In this document: positions 1 to 8,581 of the stretch, piece after piece
Numbering within the stretch: position 1 is the first letter of the stretch
Layout of the letters: each line of letters opens with the position of its first letter
NCBI RefSeq assembly: GCF_000425385.1
Contig: NZ_AUDI01000001.1
Location: 668,331 to 732,330 of the forward strand
Origin: Pseudoduganella violaceinigra DSM 15887
GTDB lineage: Bacteria; Pseudomonadota; Gammaproteobacteria; Burkholderiales; Burkholderiaceae_D
DNA: 64,000 nt
Direction: 5' to 3'
Made by a program: the position numbers and the translations under genes
The notes under the pieces: model-generated
Databases searched by the model: none
What the model saw: the letters and a program-made list of their open reading frames with translations, nothing else
Told to the model about the DNA's origin: nothing

Positions 1-257
1 TGTGCGGCCACGTAGTCGTTCATTTCCTGGCTTTGCGGGCCGCAGAAAGTGCCCTTCACGCAGTCGGCCCAGTTGGCGACCTTTTCCAGGCTCTCGCCCG
101 GCAGCAGCAGTGCGTTGACCTGCTTCTCGGCGTTGCTGCCCTTAATCAGGTTATCGGCGATCGCGCCCACGATGCGGTGACCGGCATTGCCCCAGGCCAG
201 CGCGTTGGTGGACAGGAAAGCGCCGGACAGCGCGGCGATCAGTGCGAGTTTCTTCAT
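1..257 (-). CDS. S1/P1-type nuclease, N-terminal part (cut by window edge)
   Basis: About 85 N-terminal codons are visible; the rest lies left of the window. The protein starts with a signal peptide (MKKLALIAALSGAFLS...) ending in ALA, so the predicted mature N-terminus is Trp followed by GNAGH. That Trp-x4-His pattern at the mature N-terminus is the zinc-binding start of the S1/P1 nuclease family, whose members cut single-stranded DNA and RNA and remove 3'-phosphates. A later NWAD segment fits the family's next zinc ligand region. The ATG overlaps the stop of the upstream PLD-like gene (ATGA), so it is the third gene of an exported hydrolase operon. The family call rests on this N-terminal stretch alone, but the zinc pattern is distinctive. 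Confidence 0.82.
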   Translation of the reverse strand, partial: MKKLALIAALSGAFLSTNALAWGNAGHRIVGAIADNLIKGSNAEKQVNALLLPGESLEKVANWADCVKGTFCGPQSQEMNDYVAA

Positions 258-1495
258 TCTTCTTTGCCTTTAATCGGTTTCGGGTATTCCTTGTTGAAGT
301 CCAGCGGCGCCGCGTATTGCGAGCCCCATGCCTGCTCCTGCAGCGCATACAGGCGCTTGGCCATGTCTTCGTTGCGCATCACGACTTCCATATTGCGCGA
401 CAGGTCGAAGTAGCCGCCGGCCCAGTTGCTGGTGCCGACCCACGCCAGCTTGCCGTCGATGACCAGGGTCTTGCTGTGCCACACGCGGGCAAACGGAATG
501 AAGCCGGTGGAAGCTTTCGGTATCGTCACGATGCGCACTTCCACATTCGGCAGGATGGCCAGCGATTTCAGGTAATGGATGGCCGGTTTTTCCAGGTTCC
601 AGTTCGACACCAGCAGCTTGACCTTGACGCCGCGCGCGGCGGCCGCGCGCAGGGCGTTGTCGACCACGGCGTAGTAAGGGCGGGTGCCGTTCGGGCCATA
701 GCTCAGGGGCGCGTAATCCAGCATCGAGACGCGGATCTCCTCGTTCGCCTCGGCCAGCAAGGCCGGCAGCACGGCTTCGGAATCCGGCACGCCGGCCGGG
801 TTGTAGCCGCCGGGGCTGGCGATCAGGAAGTTGGCCTCCTTGGGCAGCGCCACCGCTGCGGCATGGGCCAGGATGGCGGCTTTGGGCTGCAGCGCTGCGA
901 CGGTCTTGCCGGCGGCGAGCATCGCTTGCGCGGCCCAGTCCTGCTCGAAGATCGCCTGCACCTGGCCGACGATCTTGGCGTCGTTGATGCGCAGGCCGGT
1001 TTCGTGGATATGCGTGAAGGCGCGCCAGTCGAAATTCTGGCTGCCGATGAAGGCCGCTTCGCGGTCCACCGTCATGTATTTGGCGTGGATGATGCCGTTG
1101 CCGGTCAGCTGGCTGACGTCCAGCACCCGCATGTCCAGGTTGGGGATGGCGCGCAGGCGTTCCACGGTCGACTTCTCGGACAGGCCGTTGACGCCCTTCT
1201 TATCGATCAGGAAGCGGATTTTCACGCCGCGCCTGCCGGCCGCCTCCAATCGTTCGATCACTTTCTCGAACGGCGCGCCCGGCACGCTGGCCACGTAGAA
1301 CTGGCCGATGCAGATTTCGGATTTCGCATTGTCGAACAGCTCGGTCCAGACTTCCAGCGGGCCGCGCAGGTCATCGCTTGTCAGCGTGGTTTCGACCGGC
1401 GCGGTCTGCACCAGTTCAAAGCCGGGAATGCGGAAAGCCGCATGGGCGCTGGTGAAACATGCCGCCAGTGCGGTGGCGAGGAGATAACGGCGCAT
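254..1495 (-). CDS. exported phospholipase D family protein (PLD3-like, two HKD motifs)
   Basis: The 413-residue product has a signal peptide (about residues 1-19) and two phospholipase D catalytic motifs. One is near residues 137-154 (HAKYMTVD, then GSQNFD); the other is near 340-358 (HSKTLVID, then GTSNW). Two HKD motifs forming one active site is typical of the superfamily, which includes lipases, cardiolipin synthases and nucleases; animal PLD3 and PLD4 are exonucleases. Placed between a 5'-nucleotidase and an S1/P1 nuclease, a role in digesting extracellular nucleic acid is likely but inferred. The start at MRRYLL was chosen because it begins the signal peptide; the open frame extends further upstream into the preceding gene. 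The stop overlaps the nuclease ATG. Confidence 0.85.
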   Translation of the reverse strand: MRRYLLATALAACFTSAHAAFRIPGFELVQTAPVETTLTSDDLRGPLEVWTELFDNAKSEICIGQFYVASVPGAPFEKVIERLEAAGRRGVKIRFLIDKKGVNGLSEKSTVERLRAIPNLDMRVLDVSQLTGNGIIHAKYMTVDREAAFIGSQNFDWRAFTHIHETGLRINDAKIVGQVQAIFEQDWAAQAMLAAGKTVAALQPKAAILAHAAAVALPKEANFLIASPGGYNPAGVPDSEAVLPALLAEANEEIRVSMLDYAPLSYGPNGTRPYYAVVDNALRAAAARGVKVKLLVSNWNLEKPAIHYLKSLAILPNVEVRIVTIPKASTGFIPFARVWHSKTLVIDGKLAWVGTSNWAGGYFDLSRNMEVVMRNEDMAKRLYALQEQAWGSQYAAPLDFNKEYPKPIKGKEE

Positions 1496-1508
1496 GGCCT
1501 TCCTTTCT

Positions 1509-3170
1509 TTACTTGATGCGGATGATGCGCGGCACGGCGCCGAAAGTGCCGGCCGGTTTATTGTCCTGCTCCAGGCGCACCAGGTAGCTGCGCAGCGAAT
1601 CGACATCGCGCACGCCGGTTGGCGCCTGCTTGCTGCCCTGGCGGAAAGTCACGAAGCCGTCGTTGCCTTCGGCCAGGAAGTTGTACACCGCCACGCGGTA
1701 GCTGGCGCCATCATCGATCGCGGCCCCGTTCAGCTTGACGCTATCGCGCACGATGCGCTGGCCTTTCGGCTTGCGCGTATCCCAGGCATAGCTGAAGCCT
1801 TCCGATACCTGCAGCACGCCGCGTTTTTCGGGTTCATTGCCATCCCACTGCCCTTCCAGCAATGCGACGATCTGCGCGCCGGTCATATTCATCACGACGA
1901 TCTCGTTCCCGAACGGCAGCACGGCCTGGGTCTGCGCCGCATTCGCCACATTGCCGGCGCCGGCGTCGAGCGCCGTGCGGATGCCGCCGGTGTTGGTGAA
2001 GGCAATCTGCGCCCCCCATTTGCGGCCGGAGGCGAGGATTGCGTCCGCCACCAACTGGCCCAGCGGCGACTCGTCGGCGTTCGGCATCAGGGTCTTGCTG
2101 ATCGACGGCACGGCCAGTTTTGCCACGGGTTTGTTGAGCTCAGCGCTGCTGCGCGCGCGCACCGACGCCAGCAAGGCATCGACTTCCGGCATGCCCGGGT
2201 ACTTGCCCGGCTCCACCAGGATATTGCGCGCGCTGGCATCGACCACTTTGCCGGTCTGCCGGTCCACGATCAGCGATATGCGCGAGAGCATATGGCCGAA
2301 CTTTTCGGCCTGGGTCACCAGCTTGCCATCCACCCGGCACAGGTAGCCGTTGTGCGAGTGGCCGCTGACCACCAGGCGCACGGCGGGATCAAGGCGCTTG
2401 ACCACATCGGCAATATCGCCGCCCAGGTCGGAGCAATACTGCTGGTCGTAGCGCGCCTTGGAATGACCGCCCTGGTGGATCAAGACCACGAATACGGTCG
2501 CGCCTTGCGCGCGCAGCTCCGGTAGCAGACGATTCACGGCCTGCGCTTCGTCAATGAATTGCAATCCGCCGATGCCGGCCGCGGCCACCAGCTCCGGCGT
2601 GTCTTTCAGCACGGTACCGATGAAGGCCACTTTCACGCCCTTCACATCCTCGATGCGATAAGCGGGCAGCAAGGGCTGGCCGGTACGGGTGTCGATCACA
2701 TTCGCGGCCAGGTAGCCGAACCTGGCGCCGGCGTGCGGCCCGTAGCGGCACGCCTTGTCCGGGCGCGGCGATTTGTCGCAGCCGCCCTTGGCCTGGCGCA
2801 GCAATTCCACCGCGCCATTGTCGAATTCATGGTTGCCGACCGAGGTCGCGCGCATGCCCATCAGATTCAATGCCTGGATGGTCGGCTCGTCAGCGAACAT
2901 GGCCGACATGGCCGGGCTGGCGCCGATCATGTCGCCCGCCCCCACCAGCATCAGGTCGGGATCCTCCTTGCGCCAGGCTTGCAGCGTGGCTGCCAGCGCG
3001 TCGATGCCGCCGGCCTGCTTGCCTTCCTCGAAACGCGATGCTTCCAGGTTGCCGTGCAGGTCGTTCAAGCCGGCCAGGGTCAGTTCCACCTGGTTGTCGG
3101 GACGCTGGACGGCACAGCCAGCCAGCAGGGCTGCCAGTGCGAGGGGGCGCAGGTAGGGCTTCATGGGCAT
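1509..3170 (-). CDS. 5'-nucleotidase / 2',3'-cyclic phosphodiesterase family lipoprotein
   Basis: The 553-residue protein begins with a lipoprotein signal (LAALLAGC lipobox, Cys near residue 19). An N-terminal calcineurin-like metallophosphatase domain follows, with NDLHGN, GAGDMIG, GNHEFDNG and GHSHNGY metal-binding motifs, then the C-terminal 5'-nucleotidase domain that binds the nucleoside. It should release phosphate from nucleotides outside the cytoplasm. It is the first gene of the operon: 13 bp separate its stop from the PLD-like gene. The start may be either of two nearby ATGs (3170 or 3164); neither has a strong Shine-Dalgarno. A TACAAT -10-like hexamer lies at 3191-3196 without a good -35. 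Confidence 0.92.
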   Translation of the reverse strand: MPMKPYLRPLALAALLAGCAVQRPDNQVELTLAGLNDLHGNLEASRFEEGKQAGGIDALAATLQAWRKEDPDLMLVGAGDMIGASPAMSAMFADEPTIQALNLMGMRATSVGNHEFDNGAVELLRQAKGGCDKSPRPDKACRYGPHAGARFGYLAANVIDTRTGQPLLPAYRIEDVKGVKVAFIGTVLKDTPELVAAAGIGGLQFIDEAQAVNRLLPELRAQGATVFVVLIHQGGHSKARYDQQYCSDLGGDIADVVKRLDPAVRLVVSGHSHNGYLCRVDGKLVTQAEKFGHMLSRISLIVDRQTGKVVDASARNILVEPGKYPGMPEVDALLASVRARSSAELNKPVAKLAVPSISKTLMPNADESPLGQLVADAILASGRKWGAQIAFTNTGGIRTALDAGAGNVANAAQTQAVLPFGNEIVVMNMTGAQIVALLEGQWDGNEPEKRGVLQVSEGFSYAWDTRKPKGQRIVRDSVKLNGAAIDDGASYRVAVYNFLAEGNDGFVTFRQGSKQAPTGVRDVDSLRSYLVRLEQDNKPAGTFGAVPRIIRIK

Positions 3171-3245
3171 TTGCTTGGATTTAAAGAGAGATTGTACAGG
3201 CGGCGCGGCGCGCCGCGTGCGCCGCGAAACGATATGTTACGCACG

Positions 3246-3278
3246 AAAAAAAACGGCCGGCATTGCTGCCGGCCGTTT
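3246..3278 (-). terminator. intrinsic terminator of the Oar-like receptor gene
   Basis: A perfect 12-bp stem (3251-3262 with 3267-3278, loop TTGC) is followed on the minus strand by a run of eight T. It lies 24 bp after the receptor stop codon and separates that gene from the 5'-nucleotidase operon. Confidence 0.93.
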
Positions 3279-3301
3279 CATATCAGGCTATACGGGAACG
3301 A

Positions 3302-6300
3302 TCAGAACTCGTATTTGAAGGAAGCCTGGATCGACCACTGGGACTCGCCGCGAACCTGGCGCACGTCGTAGTCTTCCACGGCGTCACGCACGCGGTACAC
3401 GTACTTGCCGGTCGCCGAATCGATACCGGCGAAGTCCACGAAGGAGCGCGACACGCCGCCCGACGAGGAGTAGCCCACTTCGTTGATACGGCCCCACTTC
3501 TTGTTCAGCAGGTTGCCGAAGTTCATGATGTCGAGGCGGAACAGACCTTTGTGGCCGGACATGAAGCCAGGGATCTCTTGGCCGATACGCAAGTCGAAGT
3601 TATTGGTCCACGGAGCGTAGGAATCGCCGCGCTTCACAACGCCGCCCTTGGCATTGCGCAGGCTGCGGTACTGGTCAACGGTGGCCCAGAACTTGTCTTC
3701 GTTGGCGTGGCTGGCCGCGGTGTCGCCAGCGAAGATCACATCGCCCGAACCTGGAGCGCGCGGGATGTACATCAGGTCGTTGCTGCTGATGCCGTCGCCG
3801 TTGGCGTCGTTGTTGAAGGTCCAGTTGTACGGCTTACCGGAACGGCCTTCGTAGTTCAAGCCGAAGGTGGTGCGGTAGTTACCGAAGAAGGCCTTGCGGA
3901 AGTTCACCAGGGCGGCGAAGCGGTCGCGCACCAGGTACTGGGAATTGGCGGTGGTGTCTTCGTTCGGGTTGAACGAGCCGCGCGCGCCGTAGGTCGAACC
4001 GGAGGTCGAAGCCTGCAGTGGCGACACTTCCTTGGCGTCCGTGTAGGTGTACGACATCGACCAGCCGTAGCCGCCGATCAGCGGACGGCTCAGCGACAGG
4101 GTGGCCAGGTTGGAGTGGCCTTCCTTGGTGTTCGTCGCCACCAGCACGTTGCCGAAGTTGGCGTTGCTCAGTGCCTTGGCGCGTGCGCCGGAGCACTGTG
4201 GGTCGGTCGGCTTGCTGCCATTGTTGGTCAGCATGGTGCCGGTCGCGCTCCAGCACTCAGGCTTGTAGGCCACGTTGGTGTAGTACAGTGCGCGGCCGTC
4301 CATGCCGTAACGGGTCGGTTCGCCCAGGTTCAGGTTCTGGTAGTACAGTCCATCCTTGGTGCGCAGCGACAGCCACTCAGCCGTGAAGACGATGTTATCC
4401 CATGGCAGTTCGTGGTCGAAGGCCAGGTTGGCTTTCCAGACCGAAGGCTGGCGGAAGCCTTTGGCCAAGGCATCCACGTTGGCTTGACCGGCCGAACCAG
4501 GCAGGCTGGTCGGCTGCTTGTTCACGTCCGGGTTGAAGATGTTATTGTCGCCGCAAGCGGTGGTCGAGCTGCTGCAGACCACGGTACGGGTTGCCACGCC
4601 ATTGTTCTGGTATGGGTTGGCCATCCAGACCGACATGGCCACACCCTGGAACAGGCCGGCGCCGCCGCGGATCTGGGTTGGACGCTCGTGGTCAACCTTG
4701 TAGTTGAAGCCCGCGCGCGGCTGCCACAGCTTCTGGCCGTCGATGGTATTGGTGTTGTCCAGGCCGAAACCGCCGGTTGCACGCACGGTGCCGACCGGGT
4801 TGCCCGCCACATAAGCCGCGGCAACCGCGCTGTTCTGGGTTGGGCGCTCGTTGATGTCAGCCATGTCGACGCGCAGGCCGGCATTGACGGTCAGGCGATC
4901 GGTCACGGTCCAGGTGTCCTGCACGAAGATGCCGGTGTCCTTCAGGGTGAAGTGCGCAATCGCGTCGTCGAAGCTGCGGCCAGCGGCCGGGATCTGCACC
5001 GAGAAGCTCGATGGACGGCCGCGGGAGAAGTTCTCCAGCACAGCCTTGGTCATCATGTCGTTGTTGCTGCAGTTCGCTGCGGTGGCGCTGGCGCCGCCCA
5101 GGAAGGTGTACGGCAGGCCGGACACGCAGGAGAAGGTGTAGTTGCCGTAGACGTTCTGCAAGAAGATGTTGTTCACTTCATTCTTGTTCATGTCGGCGCC
5201 GAACTTGAGCTCATGCGAACCCAGGTTCCAGTTGGCACCCACATAAATGTCGTCGGTCTTGGTGCCCAGCACGTTGCGCTGGCGGCTGAAGTCGGTGCCC
5301 ATGCGCAGGAAGCGGCCATTGGTCGATACGCTGGCTGGGGTACCGGCTGGATTCGCACCGGTGAAGTTCAGGCTGACTGCCGGCTGGACGGCGTTCAGGG
5401 TCGGCACGCTGTCGTAATCGCGGCGCGACCACTTGATTTCGGTCGAGAAGTTTGGCGTCCAGTCGGAGAACACCTGGGCCACCTTGGTTTCCAGGGTCTT
5501 GCCCTGGGTGTACCAGTTGCTGCTCAGCGACAGGGAGTTGTTGTCGAAGCCGGCGAAGATCGGCTCGGACTGTACGGTCTTGGACCAGCGCACCATCATG
5601 CGGTGGTCATCGTTGATGTTCCAGTCAACCTTGACCAGCTTGTCGGTCACGTTCATTTGTGCCGGGGTCACCACTTCGGTGCCGCCATCCATACCCCACT
5701 TGTTCAGGGCGATCGACTTGGCTTGCGCGATGGAGTCGGTGGTCACGCCGACGTTGGTCAGGCTCGAACCCAGTGGGCCGTATGCCGGGGACGACAGGCT
5801 CGACTTGTATTTCTCGTAGTTGGTGAAGAAGAACAGCTTGTCCTTGATGATCGGACCGCCGAAGGTCATGCCGTTGGTGGTGGTCTTCGAATCGGCAGGC
5901 TTGCTGTAGGAGTCGGTGGACGCGTTGTAACGGTCGCCGGACATGTCCTGGTTGCGGAATACGGTGTAGACCGAGCCCTTGAACTTGTTGGTACCGGACT
6001 TGGTGACGGCGTTGATGTTGGCGCCGGTGTAGCCCTTCTGGGTGACGTCGTAGTTGGCGACGTTGATCTGGGACGACTGGATCGCGTCGATCGAGATCGG
6101 CTGTTTGGCAAACGGGGAACCGGAGCCTTCCAGGCCGAAGGTGTCGTTCACCGCAACGCCGTCGATGGTCAGCGAGTTGAAGCGGGAGTTCTGGCCGGCG
6201 ACGGAAATCTCGTTGCGCTCCTTGTCGGTCTGGGAAACGCGTGGGTCCATACGGGCATAGTCTTGCAGGCTACGCTGGATCGAACCCTGGATTTCCAGGT

Positions 6301-6739
6301 CGGCGGCGGTGATCGAGGTAACGGTGCCCTGGGTCGACTTGTTGAACTTCTCGGCGCGCGCGGCGCTGGAGCCGGCGATGGTCACGGTCTGCATGGCCTG
6401 GCCGATGGTGGCGTCCACGGCAGCGGTTTCCGCCAGTTCGACGAAGACGTTCTCACGTTTTTCGGAAACGCCGTTTTTGGTAATGATGATGGTGTACGGA
6501 CCGCCGGCACGCAGGCCGCGGGCAACGTAACGGCCCTCGGCATCCGTGGTCACGGTGTTGACCGAACCGGACTCAACGTGCAGGACCTGTACGGTGGCGC
6601 CAGCGGCTGGCTTGCCATCGGATGCGGAAATACGACCGCCGATGGCGGAGGTAGTGTTCTGCGCGAATGCCGGAGCGGCAAACACGAGGGACAGGCTAAA
6701 CGCGATCTGCGTCAGCCGGAGCCGTTTATGATTCATCAT
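3302..6739 (-). CDS. Oar-like TonB-dependent outer-membrane receptor
   Basis: The 1145-residue product has a signal peptide ending in AFA (about residues 1-26). A carboxypeptidase-regulatory-like beta-sandwich follows (about 30-120, with DAEGRYVARGL), then a possible TonB box (MQTVTIAGS), a plug domain and a large beta-barrel ending in aromatic KYEF. This architecture is that of Oar/SusC-type receptors, which import large substrates across the outer membrane using TonB energy. The substrate is not shown by the sequence. Downstream nucleotidase and nucleases, an upstream purine operon and a Pho-box promoter suggest a phosphate- or nucleic-acid-linked ligand (inference). The tandem ATGs at 6739 and 6736 are both possible starts; the open frame extends upstream but lacks a signal peptide there. 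Confidence 0.9.
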   Translation of the reverse strand: MMNHKRLRLTQIAFSLSLVFAAPAFAQNTTSAIGGRISASDGKPAAGATVQVLHVESGSVNTVTTDAEGRYVARGLRAGGPYTIIITKNGVSEKRENVFVELAETAAVDATIGQAMQTVTIAGSSAARAEKFNKSTQGTVTSITAADLEIQGSIQRSLQDYARMDPRVSQTDKERNEISVAGQNSRFNSLTIDGVAVNDTFGLEGSGSPFAKQPISIDAIQSSQINVANYDVTQKGYTGANINAVTKSGTNKFKGSVYTVFRNQDMSGDRYNASTDSYSKPADSKTTTNGMTFGGPIIKDKLFFFTNYEKYKSSLSSPAYGPLGSSLTNVGVTTDSIAQAKSIALNKWGMDGGTEVVTPAQMNVTDKLVKVDWNINDDHRMMVRWSKTVQSEPIFAGFDNNSLSLSSNWYTQGKTLETKVAQVFSDWTPNFSTEIKWSRRDYDSVPTLNAVQPAVSLNFTGANPAGTPASVSTNGRFLRMGTDFSRQRNVLGTKTDDIYVGANWNLGSHELKFGADMNKNEVNNIFLQNVYGNYTFSCVSGLPYTFLGGASATAANCSNNDMMTKAVLENFSRGRPSSFSVQIPAAGRSFDDAIAHFTLKDTGIFVQDTWTVTDRLTVNAGLRVDMADINERPTQNSAVAAAYVAGNPVGTVRATGGFGLDNTNTIDGQKLWQPRAGFNYKVDHERPTQIRGGAGLFQGVAMSVWMANPYQNNGVATRTVVCSSSTTACGDNNIFNPDVNKQPTSLPGSAGQANVDALAKGFRQPSVWKANLAFDHELPWDNIVFTAEWLSLRTKDGLYYQNLNLGEPTRYGMDGRALYYTNVAYKPECWSATGTMLTNNGSKPTDPQCSGARAKALSNANFGNVLVATNTKEGHSNLATLSLSRPLIGGYGWSMSYTYTDAKEVSPLQASTSGSTYGARGSFNPNEDTTANSQYLVRDRFAALVNFRKAFFGNYRTTFGLNYEGRSGKPYNWTFNNDANGDGISSNDLMYIPRAPGSGDVIFAGDTAASHANEDKFWATVDQYRSLRNAKGGVVKRGDSYAPWTNNFDLRIGQEIPGFMSGHKGLFRLDIMNFGNLLNKKWGRINEVGYSSSGGVSRSFVDFAGIDSATGKYVYRVRDAVEDYDVRQVRGESQWSIQASFKYEF

Positions 6740-6843
6740 TGATATACCCCAAAAGAGAACAAAATATCGGTAAATGTCGGCAACGTGCTGCTTGCCGCAT
6801 TTGCGCTTTTTACTAATGTTGCAAAAATAATTGCCGCCCAGCG

Positions 6844-6899
6844 AGTTTAGGCACCGACCATGACAGGGGTGCGACAGCTTTATGACTTGCTTGTGACGC
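6844..6899 (-). promoter_or_regulatory. predicted PhoB (Pho-box) promoter of the receptor gene
   Basis: On the minus strand four 7-bp elements recur at exactly 11-bp steps: GCGTCAC (6893-6899), AAGTCAT (6882-6888), CTGTCGC (6871-6877) and CTGTCAT (6860-6866). Consensus PhoB sites are CTGTCAT direct repeats with 4-bp spacers. Ten bases after the last repeat comes TAAACT (6844-6849), a good -10 hexamer at the spacing usual for PhoB-activated promoters. The leader to the ATG would be about 100 nt. The repeats are seen directly; PhoB binding is inference. Confidence 0.72.
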
Positions 6900-7120
6900 G
6901 GGGCTTGCCTCAACTGCAGTAGACGTATCTTTCCGTCAACTATGCCTGAAATGCGAGCTCGAACACAAATTCATTTTCCTTTACGTATTTATACTTAGGA
7001 AAAATAAATTGCACTTCGATATACGCTTTTCTGCAATAAGGCCTGGCGCTAAGGCGGGATTATAAAGAATCCGGCGCGCTTTTAGGCTTTAACAACGTTA
7101 AGGATTTTGATACTGAGGCG

Positions 7121-7150
7121 CGCACTTGTGGCGAAAGGGCCACAAGTGCG
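7121..7150 (-). terminator. hairpin after the purine operon
   Basis: A perfect 12-bp inverted repeat (7121-7132 with 7139-7150, 6-nt loop) starts 13 bp beyond the adenosine deaminase stop. There is no clear T-run after the stem, so it may stabilise the transcript end or act as a weak or Rho-assisted terminator. Confidence 0.6.
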
Positions 7151-7163
7151 GCGAAAGAAGGGC

Positions 7164-8570
7164 TTACTTCAGCGAAGCTGCAACGTCGGCTTCGAACTTG
7201 GCAAAGCGGCTGTCCAATTGTTTCAGCAGGCGTTGTTTATCCCCATCGGCGAGGAAACTGTAGCGAATGCTGTCATATGACAGCTTTTTCACTTCCGCAT
7301 AATTGGTTTTGTAACGGCTGGCGAACAACACATACTCGTTCGACAGGGTGTTACGGCTGACGCCGGTATCATCGCTCGACAGGACGAACGGCACGCCATA
7401 CTTGCGGTAAATATTAAGCGGGTGCGCCTCGCCTTTCACCCCCAGGATGAATTCGTTGGACGTCAGGTTCACTTCCACCGGGATATTTTTCTCGCGCATT
7501 TTCTTCAGGATCGCCAGCGGCTGGCTCTCATGGGCAATGTCCATGCCATGGCCGATCCGCTTGGCGCCGGCGATGTCGATTGCTTCGGCGATGTGGAACT
7601 TCAAGCCTTCCGGCGGCACCTGGCCCAGGGCCAGCTCGCCGGCATGCAGGGACAGTTTCACACCCGGGTATTTGGCGCTCAGGAATTTATACATGCGCAT
7701 GTGCAGCTTGTAGTCGCGCATCGACACCGGGTAATGCTCGGCGCCGACGATATTCACCGACACCACTTTCGGATTCTGGCTTGCAATCTTGAAGCCCGCA
7801 GCCATCTGCGAGAAGACGATGGACGGCGAGAGGAAGCGCAGCACGAATGGCTGGTAGCGCATGGTGAAATGGTCGTCGTCGATGCCGGCGCTGCTGCTGT
7901 CGACATAGGCGCTGTAGTCGGCCACCCCCTTGTTGAAGGCCGGGCTGGCTTCCAGCTTGGCCAGGTAGGCGGCGAAGGCTGCATCGTCGGTCAGCTTGGC
8001 GTCGAATTCCGCATCGAAGGTGATCGGCGCGATTTCGAATACGGTTTCGATATAGCCGACATTCTCCGCAATCGCGCGCTCTTTCAGCCGCTTCTGGCCG
8101 TCATTGCCATGGGTCGAAGCGACCCCGTCAAAACGCAGGAAGGTGGTGAAGAAGGCCAGGTCGGGCGCCAGCTGGTCTTCGCTATGGTTGTAGAAGTCCA
8201 TGGTGGACCACTTGTGCATCAGCGACCGGTAGGCCAGCGGGTCTTTTTCCAGCTCGGCGACCGTGGCACAATTCTTGCGGTCGGCTGCCTTGTCGGTCTG
8301 CACGCTCCAGCTGGTCTTGTCGACGCAGTAGCCCAGCTTGTCGACCCACTCCAGGTACTGCTCGGCATAGATGGAGCCGGAGTAATGGTGGTGCAGGTCG
8401 GCGCCCTTCGGCATATTGTTGAAGAACATGGCCAGTTCCGCCGTCTTCGGCGCCGGGCCGGCAAGCAAGGCCGCAAAGTGGCGGGCGGTGACATCGGCGT
8501 TGCTGGCGGCGAAGGCCGGCGTCGCCGCAAAGGCGGCCGCGATCAGGAGACTGGTCAAATTCTTGTGCAT
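7164..8570 (-). CDS. exported adenosine deaminase family protein
   Basis: The 468-residue product begins with a clear signal peptide (ends AFAAS, about residue 22). It carries the metal-dependent deaminase signatures: LHHHYSGS near residues 59-66 (HxH metal ligands), SLHAGE (catalytic Glu region), RIGHGMD and SSDDTG (Asp). Adenosine deaminases convert adenosine to inosine; most bacterial ones are cytosolic, whereas this one should work in the periplasm or outside. It is longer than cytosolic enzymes (about 330-350), with extra N-terminal sequence as in secreted forms. It is the last gene of the puuE-xdhABC-guaD operon, 11 bp after guaD. A GAGAG-type ribosome site precedes the ATG. Confidence 0.87.
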   Translation of the reverse strand: MHKNLTSLLIAAAFAATPAFAASNADVTARHFAALLAGPAPKTAELAMFFNNMPKGADLHHHYSGSIYAEQYLEWVDKLGYCVDKTSWSVQTDKAADRKNCATVAELEKDPLAYRSLMHKWSTMDFYNHSEDQLAPDLAFFTTFLRFDGVASTHGNDGQKRLKERAIAENVGYIETVFEIAPITFDAEFDAKLTDDAAFAAYLAKLEASPAFNKGVADYSAYVDSSSAGIDDDHFTMRYQPFVLRFLSPSIVFSQMAAGFKIASQNPKVVSVNIVGAEHYPVSMRDYKLHMRMYKFLSAKYPGVKLSLHAGELALGQVPPEGLKFHIAEAIDIAGAKRIGHGMDIAHESQPLAILKKMREKNIPVEVNLTSNEFILGVKGEAHPLNIYRKYGVPFVLSSDDTGVSRNTLSNEYVLFASRYKTNYAEVKKLSYDSIRYSFLADGDKQRLLKQLDSRFAKFEADVAASLK

Positions 8571-8581
8571 GGCTTCTCTCG

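Larger units (their letters stand above)
6740..7163. other. 424-bp intergenic region between adenosine deaminase and receptor
   Basis: No coding region is supported here. From right to left it holds the hairpin after the deaminase gene, an AT-rich stretch (about 6960-7085), the predicted Pho-box promoter and a roughly 100-nt leader of the receptor gene. Confidence 0.8.

Noticed and set aside
3263..6742. Long plus-strand open frame (1159 codons) over the TonB receptor gene
   Set aside because: It is antisense to a gene with signal peptide, plug and barrel; its translation has no domain and results from GC-rich codon bias.
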